From assembly GCA_015064555.1 (NCBI GenBank), contig SVRZ01000020.1, forward strand, positions 1 to 46,305: a stretch of DNA of 46,305 nucleotides, written 5' to 3'. The DNA comes from Oscillospiraceae bacterium (lineage in GTDB: Bacteria > Bacillota > Clostridia > Oscillospirales > CAG-272). A program made the translations under genes and the position numbers. The number at the start of each line of letters is the position of its first letter. Position 1 is the first letter of the stretch. Positions 42,401 through 46,305 of the stretch are shown piece after piece. The notes under the pieces were generated by a model. The model was not told where the DNA came from, made no database searches, and saw only the letters and a program-made list of their open reading frames with translations.

Positions 42401-45339
42401 TTCGCGCTTGCCGTTTTTGTAACGGTAACGTCACGCGCTCCGTTTCCGAGGTTGTATTTGTAGGTAACGGTTATAGAATACTCCGTGTTGGATAAAAGAT
42501 CTTCAAAGATGCGTATCTTTCCGCTTGCATCTGTACGCACAGTGTCCGCACCGAGCATAAGGTCTATCCTTACTATCTCGCCTACGTTATCGGTATCCAC
42601 CTCGTTTATGCCGAAGGATATACTCGATGAATTGGAAATGATATTGTCAAAGGTGATACTCGGCACAGTCTTCGCGCTTGTCCTGACCTCCTCGGTCTTG
42701 ACGATGGTCTTTGCGCCGTTTCCGTCGTTCAGGTCGTATGTATAGGTGACCTTCACCGTGTAATTATTGTCGGAAAGAAGGCCTGTGAAGCCTCTTACGT
42801 CTGCATTTTCCGCCACGGTATTTCCGTTCGTGTGGAGAAGCTCGATCTTGCTGACAGCACCAACGTCATCAACGTCATTCTCGGCTATTGAGAATCCGAT
42901 GCTGCTTTGTGTATTCGTGACGTTGTTGATGAAGAAATCGGGTACGGTCTTTGCATCCGTCTTAGCGGCGAGATCTTTCGTGAGAGTCTTCGCCCCCGTG
43001 CCGTCGTTCAGGTCGTAGGTATATGTAACGCGGAGGGTATACTCGCTGTCCGAGAGGAGATTCTTTACCTCCTGCACCGCATCATTACCGAGAAGGGTTG
43101 TGGCACTTCCGCGTACAAGCTCAACACGGGTTATTTTTCCGACAGAATCCGTGTCGGTAACTCCTATCGAGAATGCAAGGCTCTCCTTGCCCCTTGCGGT
43201 ATTGCTGAGTGCAAGCTCGGGCACCGCCTTTGCATCTGTCCTTGCGCTTATCTCACGCACTATTTCTCTTACGCCCTCGCCGTCACCGAGATCGTATGAG
43301 TAGGTGAGGCGTATCGTGTATTCATTGTCGGATAAAAGATCTGTCACCCTCTGTAATGCAAGGGGTGCGATAGCTGTAGCGCTAGTCCCTTTTACCACCT
43401 CTACCTTGCTTAGCTCTCCGACAGAATCGGTATCGGTGATGCTTGCCGAATAGCTGAGGCTGACCTTATCCTTTGCGGTCAGGGAAAGCGTGAGCTCGGG
43501 GGTAGCCCTCTTGTCGGTAGTGACCGCAAGCTCGGCGGTTTTCGTCTGTGTACCCGCGCCGTCATTCAGGTCAAAGGTATAGGTCGCTCTTATCGTATAC
43601 GTGGTGTCGGTAAGAAGCCCGGTGAAGCTTCTCTGTCCGAGCGAGTCGGGCTGAACGGTGCCGTTCTTGTAACCGAGCTCGAGCCCGATAAGAGTACAGA
43701 TACCGTCGGGATCGGATTCTGTCAGCTCAAAGCTTATCGTCGTGTCGGTATGCATCGCATTGGTTACACCGATCTCGGGAGCGGCGTAGGCATCCGTCCT
43801 TGCCGAGCACTCCTTGACTATCTGCTGATTATCATTACCGTCGTTGAGGTCATAGGTGTAGGTGACGCGGAGTGTATATTCGCAGTCCGAAAGCAGATCC
43901 GCTATCTCATATGTCGAAGCACTTTCAAGTAGAGTAGCCTTGCCGTCGCGTATAAGCTCAACCTTAGTGACCGCACCGACAAAATCGGTGTCGGTAACCG
44001 CAATAGAGAAGGAGAGCGAGGTCTTGGTCTTACCCGTGCTCTCTATGCCAAAGTCGGGTATGGCCTTTGCCGCGGTAGTGAAGTCGAGCGAAATGCTCTC
44101 GTTCCTCTCTCCATCCGTATATTCGGCAACAAGCGTGTAGCTATTATTCGAGAGAAGACCGACGAGCTCTCTTGTATCTGCGGAGATATCACGCATAAAG
44201 CTTCCGCCGTGATAGAGCTTCATAGCGGTAACGGCGGCAGAGGGGTTGTCCTCATTTTTGAGGAAAGCGAAGCTGATTCCGTCATGATCTACCGATATAC
44301 CGTCAAAGAGCATTATTGCCTCGGTGCAGAATGCATCTGCATAAAGGAGATTCATTCCGAATCCCAAGCCCGAAAGATCGTCATAATAGCCGATAACGGC
44401 ATACTGATAGACGGTATTCGAGCTGAGCCCATCAAAGATTACGCTGTTTTCACCGCCTACAAGCTCGCGCTCGCCGACAATATTTGCGCCGTCGTAGAGC
44501 ACCGCCTTGAGCGCACCGCCCGAAAGGCTGACGAGCGAATCCTTATCGGTTATCTGAATACCGAGCGAAAGGCTTTCCGTGGTAACCGCGGATGAGATTA
44601 TCTCAGCCTTCATTTGTCCCTCGGCTCTGACACCCGCCTTGACAGTCTTATCACCGTCAATTATAACGTCCTTTATCTCGGTGCCGTCAACGTACTTGAT
44701 GGCATCGATAGTGTATTCAACAACGCCGCTCGCGTTTCCTACGTTATACTTCAAGATAATAGTCTCCATATCCGAGCCTTCTTCAAACATATAGCTCGAA
44801 TACTTCTTATCATTCAGCGTAAAGGACATTATCTCAAAGTTATCGGGGTTGCTTATATGTATGTGGATGTAGATATCCTCGCCTGTCGAGGCGTAATATA
44901 TATCCTCAAGAGCACCCGTAACGTCCAGCGAGGATTTGATCTCCTCCTCAATATTCTCGCCCTCGGAATTATCGGGGAAGGGGTTTTCCTCGTCTATCTC
45001 GGTATCCTTACCGGTGTGATCGCCCTTGAAATGACCGTTATGATTGCCGTTATCCTTGTCATAATCAAGGTCATCCTTGTCCGAGGTGAGGATAAATCCG
45101 CCTATACCCGCGGCGGTATCCTTCGCGCCCGATATAGTCATTCCCTGGTATATAGGCACCTGCTTTTCGTTATTTGAGGTACCGTTTCCCGAATTGTCAC
45201 CGTTGTCGTCATCGGGATTTCTTGCGATAAGAACCACTCCCGTCACGGTGAGCGAAACCGTCAGCAATGATGCTATTACGATGATGAGGTTTCTCTTAAA
45301 GTGCGGGGAATGAAGAATCTTCAAAAATAATGCTTTCAT
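36430..45339 (-). CDS. Giant surface protein with about 17 Fn3-like modules and GG-x-G repeats
   Basis: 2969 residues from the ATG at 45339 (AAAGGGA upstream); the open frame upstream of it has no ribosome site and crosses the promoter. Residues about 13-40 are a membrane anchor, followed by an acidic Asn/Asp/Gly linker. Then come about 17 modules of about 92 residues, each with S+SF.I...D.D.VG.I.KIEL...LLS...YTVRVTYTYDLNDGNG and a final T. These are Fn3-like by pattern. A middle domain follows, then a long stretch of about 16 GGLIG / NSGNITA units resembling GLUG-type repeats (coded about 37050-38940). Near the C-terminus are an InlB-type repeat and a PPC-like beta domain. No sortase motif. 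Probably a long adhesin-like stalk. Confidence 0.87.
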   Translation of the reverse strand: MKALFLKILHSPHFKRNLIIVIASLLTVSLTVTGVVLIARNPDDDNGDNSGNGTSNNEKQVPIYQGMTISGAKDTAAGIGGFILTSDKDDLDYDKDNGNHNGHFKGDHTGKDTEIDEENPFPDNSEGENIEEEIKSSLDVTGALEDIYYASTGEDIYIHIHISNPDNFEIMSFTLNDKKYSSYMFEEGSDMETIILKYNVGNASGVVEYTIDAIKYVDGTEIKDVIIDGDKTVKAGVRAEGQMKAEIISSAVTTESLSLGIQITDKDSLVSLSGGALKAVLYDGANIVGERELVGGENSVIFDGLSSNTVYQYAVIGYYDDLSGLGFGMNLLYADAFCTEAIMLFDGISVDHDGISFAFLKNEDNPSAAVTAMKLYHGGSFMRDISADTRELVGLLSNNSYTLVAEYTDGERNESISLDFTTAAKAIPDFGIESTGKTKTSLSFSIAVTDTDFVGAVTKVELIRDGKATLLESASTYEIADLLSDCEYTLRVTYTYDLNDGNDNQQIVKECSARTDAYAAPEIGVTNAMHTDTTISFELTESDPDGICTLIGLELGYKNGTVQPDSLGQRSFTGLLTDTTYTIRATYTFDLNDGAGTQTKTAELAVTTDKRATPELTLSLTAKDKVSLSYSASITDTDSVGELSKVEVVKGTSATAIAPLALQRVTDLLSDNEYTIRLTYSYDLGDGEGVREIVREISARTDAKAVPELALSNTARGKESLAFSIGVTDTDSVGKITRVELVRGSATTLLGNDAVQEVKNLLSDSEYTLRVTYTYDLNDGTGAKTLTKDLAAKTDAKTVPDFFINNVTNTQSSIGFSIAENDVDDVGAVSKIELLHTNGNTVAENADVRGFTGLLSDNNYTVKVTYTYDLNDGNGAKTIVKTEEVRTSAKTVPSITFDNIISNSSSISFGINEVDTDNVGEIVRIDLMLGADTVRTDASGKIRIFEDLLSNTEYSITVTYKYNLGNGARDVTVTKTASAKTKENNIPYINISGGTQTVTSVGFSIEESDTSNIGSITKIELYLGERLVSTASDTEVREFQGLLSNTEYTVKVTYVYNLGDGNGDKTEQRDIRIRTTAMAKPSVIFESTDRTKDSVSFTLGIVDVNEIGRIERIELIKDGDVVTYSTDAGCKGFSGILSDTCYTVKVIYAYDLNEGNGIEYVERTADIQTYPKTMPEISVHTPSSTQTSIGFAVTESDEDNVGELAKIELIHANGNITADSTGTREFSGLLSDNTYTVRITYTYDLNNGRGTQSIVREIYVNTLPKAVPEISLDTPNATKTGVSFGIFENDADSIGAIAKIELLHKSGTVTAQSTEQRAFENLLSNNTYTVRVTYVYNLNDGTGDKTITCELAINTLAKETPDFNITNTSKGQDSLDFSIGVTDTDKVGAITKVELIHGGEVVKELEKLTSHKLTDLLSDNEYTVRVTYTYDLNDGMGAKTLTKELAAKTDARTVPEISMTNTAKGQDSLDFTVSVTDTDKVGAITKVELIRGEVITILGNLTSHKITDLLSDNEYILRVTYTYDLNDGKGTQTITKEITAKTDAKAVPEISVNAPEKTQTSLGFNITESDKDNVGTVTKIELVHKNGTIVADSLDQRAFAGLLSNNAYTVKVTYVYNLNDGTGDKTVTEELVITTLSKAAPSFIITNTAKGQDNLDFTVSVTDTDKVGSITKIELIHGGEVVKELEKLTSLQIKDLLSDNAYTVRVTYSYDLNDGNGAQTLTKELTAKTVAKAVPTFTVKNESITPDSIKADYDITDADGILSSYKVELYQGDTLIKEGTDKKIDFSSLSYYTGYTVRFTFSYDLHDGNGEQTATSDKSYKTLPYIDVTECKIRNTSAVSEGDTIVMSVKLDNPLGMTVESVVINGETYSVSQSSNTQISVDIVYKGQFGGGDTYLKVDSLNARIDSTSLSVKPVSEIADNVFINGRVDVLSVEYVNEDFEVFENGSWVFPSEKINLLVTLSNPTGYTVDSLISSDFIKLDDNRYYRPCENPYDPWTGWSPQISISDISYHNEYISKEVDIADVNNTANVFRTCSDEIVYISTPDDLKNMYGHRYYELKNDIDLDGIEWQGNIFHGVLNGKGYSIKNMSFVKTVENSNISLGLFSEGDGIIEDLNIVDPYVRATLNATTGDGWSVAYFGGLIAQATDKAFIKNCEIKNAEIMITVSGNAASFAGGFIGLANHELLITDSESSGGISAETAGGMIGEAGWHSALYPPVRVVNSTNNANVSGNIAGGLIGIIRAGTELSITNSHNSGDVTAIATDLAFAGGLIGCSGTSVFVITSCTNSGNITASVTNSDARAGGICGSIGVDVKEINITDSSNSGTVTARAENESAYAGGAIGIAYCASALNLKECTNSGNVNAVSGAVGSVAGGLVGDSKAVDFKDCHNLGDINSESGGSGSSGGLVGNSENAVFKSCTNEGKISTFSKTSAYSFAGGLGGDSENAVLNNCRNSGDITIDTHADTYAGGLIARSFTVSFNNCENTGNINVTTTNNLTVGGIAGYGGAITVTDCTNSGFITVTGGYILAAGGLVGKNGSLDAEYASILNSSNSGDITATQALNSFVYTGGIIGQCESETVIEGSSNIGNVTVNASGTARSGGLVGEATDTHITIADSSNGGKVSSASANGNPITGGLIGDAYDATVKNCRNTGTVISKVTDITCDVLAGGLIGAASCSDITDSVNSGDVSALGIPYATTYAGGLFGQVGTNIPSSITGSANSGNISASSTVGFAHARGLIGKKIPGATVTVTNCVNTGRLTEEGVTVFGLVHPDTVTHYGENSYDLSTFGDYDGNKHIYTFITDSENTIPPIESDMPITLPTPEKDGWYFGGWYDNAEFAGYPVNKVYYSANANTLYAKWLTEEEYALLGSSFENAYTLSIGCSLEADIDTAGEYVFFSFTADESSYYTFSLSGSSTIFASLYSSKKHELINGYDLHISMGYQIEKGDTVYLRVRMNEPTDVGTVYVSVS
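39830..44650 (-). repeat. Coding tandem repeats of about 280 bp inside the giant gene
   Basis: The Fn3-like modules are also similar as DNA. Stretches near 40140-40390, 40690-40960 and 40980-41240 are nearly identical to each other, for example around CCTTGTCGGTATCGGTAACG. Modules differ more towards the N-terminal end. The pattern suggests recent duplication or gene conversion among the central modules. Confidence 0.85.
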
Positions 45340-45373
45340 TTTCTGTCCCTTTCGATTCCAAAATGAAATTATA

Positions 45374-45414
45374 ATACACGTGTATAGTTTAACACACGCG
45401 CACGCGCTTGTCAA
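45374..45414 (-). promoter_or_regulatory. Promoter and palindromic operator of the giant gene
   Basis: Minus strand TTGACA (45414-45409), 17-base spacer, TAAACT (45391-45386). The perfect 12-base palindrome ATACACGTGTAT (45374-45385) begins right after the -10 box, in a position to block transcription. Bases 45415-45657 hold no recognisable gene. Confidence 0.8.
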
Positions 45415-45657
45415 TAGCCTGGGCATAAAAAGCGCGAAAAGGGGAGAAAAAGCGGATCCGATACAAAAAACGAAGGGGCAACCGAACAAAAAAACAAGAG
45501 CCGAACAGATGAAAAACAAAGAAGATTTCGTTATCGTTCTCTATCATATCCGTTCGACTCATTGTGTAATCATATTCGTTAAAAACGCAAAAAAATGTAA
45601 ACTATTATTTTAATTTCACGGCAAAATACCCTGGGATTCGCATACAGATAGTGTCTG

Positions 45658-46305
45658 TCACCTCTTTGACTCTGTTGAGTGTAGCTTACGAAATGAGGCG
45701 GGGGATTCGCCCTTTTCGGCAATAAATGCCTTGTTCAGATGAGAGGCATCGTAGAATCCGCATTCGAAGGCGATCTCGCCAATGCTGAGCGCGGTATTGA
45801 GGAGCATATATTCGGCAGCCTCAAGCCGCCTTCTCATAAGATATTCCGATGGTGGAAGCTTGCAAAGCTCGGTGAATTTTTTTACGAATGCGCTTCTTGA
45901 AAGGTTAGCGATAGCGGCAAGCTCGCTTACCGTCAGCTTTTCCTTGTAACATTCATGTATCCTCGATATCGCCTTCATGAAGCATTCATCGGCGCGGCGA
46001 AGCTTACTATTACCGCCGCCCTCGCCCGCGATCTCGCTATATGCACGGCATAGCATGGATATCAGCACCATTGTAAGACCGCTTCGGGCAAGACAATCGG
46101 AGGGCAGAGAAGTGTCGGAGTATTCCTCCATCTGTGAAAGGAGAGCACACACCCTTGCAAAATTTTCGCCCGAGAGGTGAAGATGCATAGGCTTCTTTGA
46201 CCTTGCGCGCATGATCGGCTCTGCCCGGAAAAGCTCAAAATAAGAGCCCAGAGCCTGGAAATCAGCCGAATGCTTATCCATAAACCGCTGATTTCCAGGC
46301 TCTGG
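45658..46305 (-). CDS. AraC-family transcription regulator, N-terminus cut by the window edge
   Basis: The frame is open to the right edge, so the start is not seen; an internal ATG at 46281 is possible but has no site. The C-terminal 100 residues are the AraC/XylS double HTH: KLTVSELAAIANLSRSAFVK and the second helix SIGEIAFECGFYDASHLNKAF, then FIAEKGESPASFRKL. The preceding helical part is the linker and dimerisation region of a cupin-type sensor. Such regulators usually control sugar-use genes. It lies upstream of the giant surface protein in the same direction, 318 bases away. Confidence 0.9.
   Translation of the reverse strand, partial: PEPGNQRFMDKHSADFQALGSYFELFRAEPIMRARSKKPMHLHLSGENFARVCALLSQMEEYSDTSLPSDCLARSGLTMVLISMLCRAYSEIAGEGGGNSKLRRADECFMKAISRIHECYKEKLTVSELAAIANLSRSAFVKKFTELCKLPPSEYLMRRRLEAAEYMLLNTALSIGEIAFECGFYDASHLNKAFIAEKGESPASFRKLHSTESKR
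46248..46305. repeat. 19-bp perfect inverted repeat at the window end
   Basis: CCAGAGCCTGGAAATCAGC (46248-46266) and its exact complement (46287-46305) enclose 20 bases, and the second arm stops at the last base. It lies in the AraC coding region. A perfect palindrome of this size ending at a sequence border is often an assembly fold-back, so the last 19 bases may not be real. Confidence 0.9.

Noticed and set aside
45340-45519. Longer N-terminus for the giant protein
   Set aside because: It would be translated through the consensus promoter and operator, and the ATG at 45339 has its own ribosome site directly before the membrane anchor.

Overview
The window looks like the chromosome of an uncultured gut-type Clostridia (Firmicutes, Oscillospirales-like). 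The reasons are the ylxM-ffh-rpsP-khpA order, lepA followed by hemW, DUF1292 and TSCPD-domain genes, AGGAGG-type ribosome sites, TTGACA-17-TATAAT promoters, U-tailed hairpin terminators, and surface proteins carrying Listeria-Bacteroides (InlB-type) repeats. Assignment below class is not possible from this sequence alone. Both ends cut genes: a cyclase-family gene on the left and an AraC-type regulator on the right.

Layout. 1-1000: promoter and start of the cyclase gene, two copies of a hairpin-array repeat, and tRNA-Leu(GAG). 1084-5191: a small Cys-rich protein, then a low-GC accessory island (XRE regulator, a 482-aa surface protein, two membrane proteins). The island is bracketed by 121-bp direct repeats derived from the 3' end of the acyltransferase gene at 5074-5808. 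6022-14136: a lipoprotein serine protease; a metal-efflux operon (SmtB/CadC-type sensor, HMA metallochaperone, P1B-type ATPase); a collagen-like/LRR surface protein; a FliB-like Cys-cluster protein; and an AEC transporter. 14230-19238 (minus strand): a glycan operon with one GH20 enzyme and two tandem 561-aa heparinase II/III-family lyases. 19431-20030: a large hairpin array beside tRNA-Leu(CAA). 20196-29548: a prephenate-dehydratase-like protein, a TSCPD protein, phosphoglucomutase, lepA, hemW, a DUF1292 protein, a probable 6S RNA and a P2-type Ca2+ ATPase. 29643-31744: a small membrane protein, rsmA, and tRNA-Thr(CGT) followed by a 164-bp tandem array partly built from pieces of that tRNA. 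31898-36271: glpK, the SRP/ribosomal operon, and rpsT. 36430-45339: one gene for a 2969-residue surface protein.

How the parts work together. The housekeeping genes cover protein targeting (YlxM, Ffh), translation (S16, S20, LepA, RsmA, KhpA) and central sugar metabolism (PGM, GlpK). The accessory genes concern the cell surface (three proteins with InlB-type repeats, collagen-like and Fn3-like repeat stalks), intracellular breakdown of amino-sugar/uronate oligosaccharides, and Zn/Cd export.

The least explained material is non-coding. Two arrays are built from many different perfect small hairpins joined by one fixed linker, GATGATATAC. The tRNA-Thr repeat array is a separate design. All three arrays lie directly downstream of tRNA genes.
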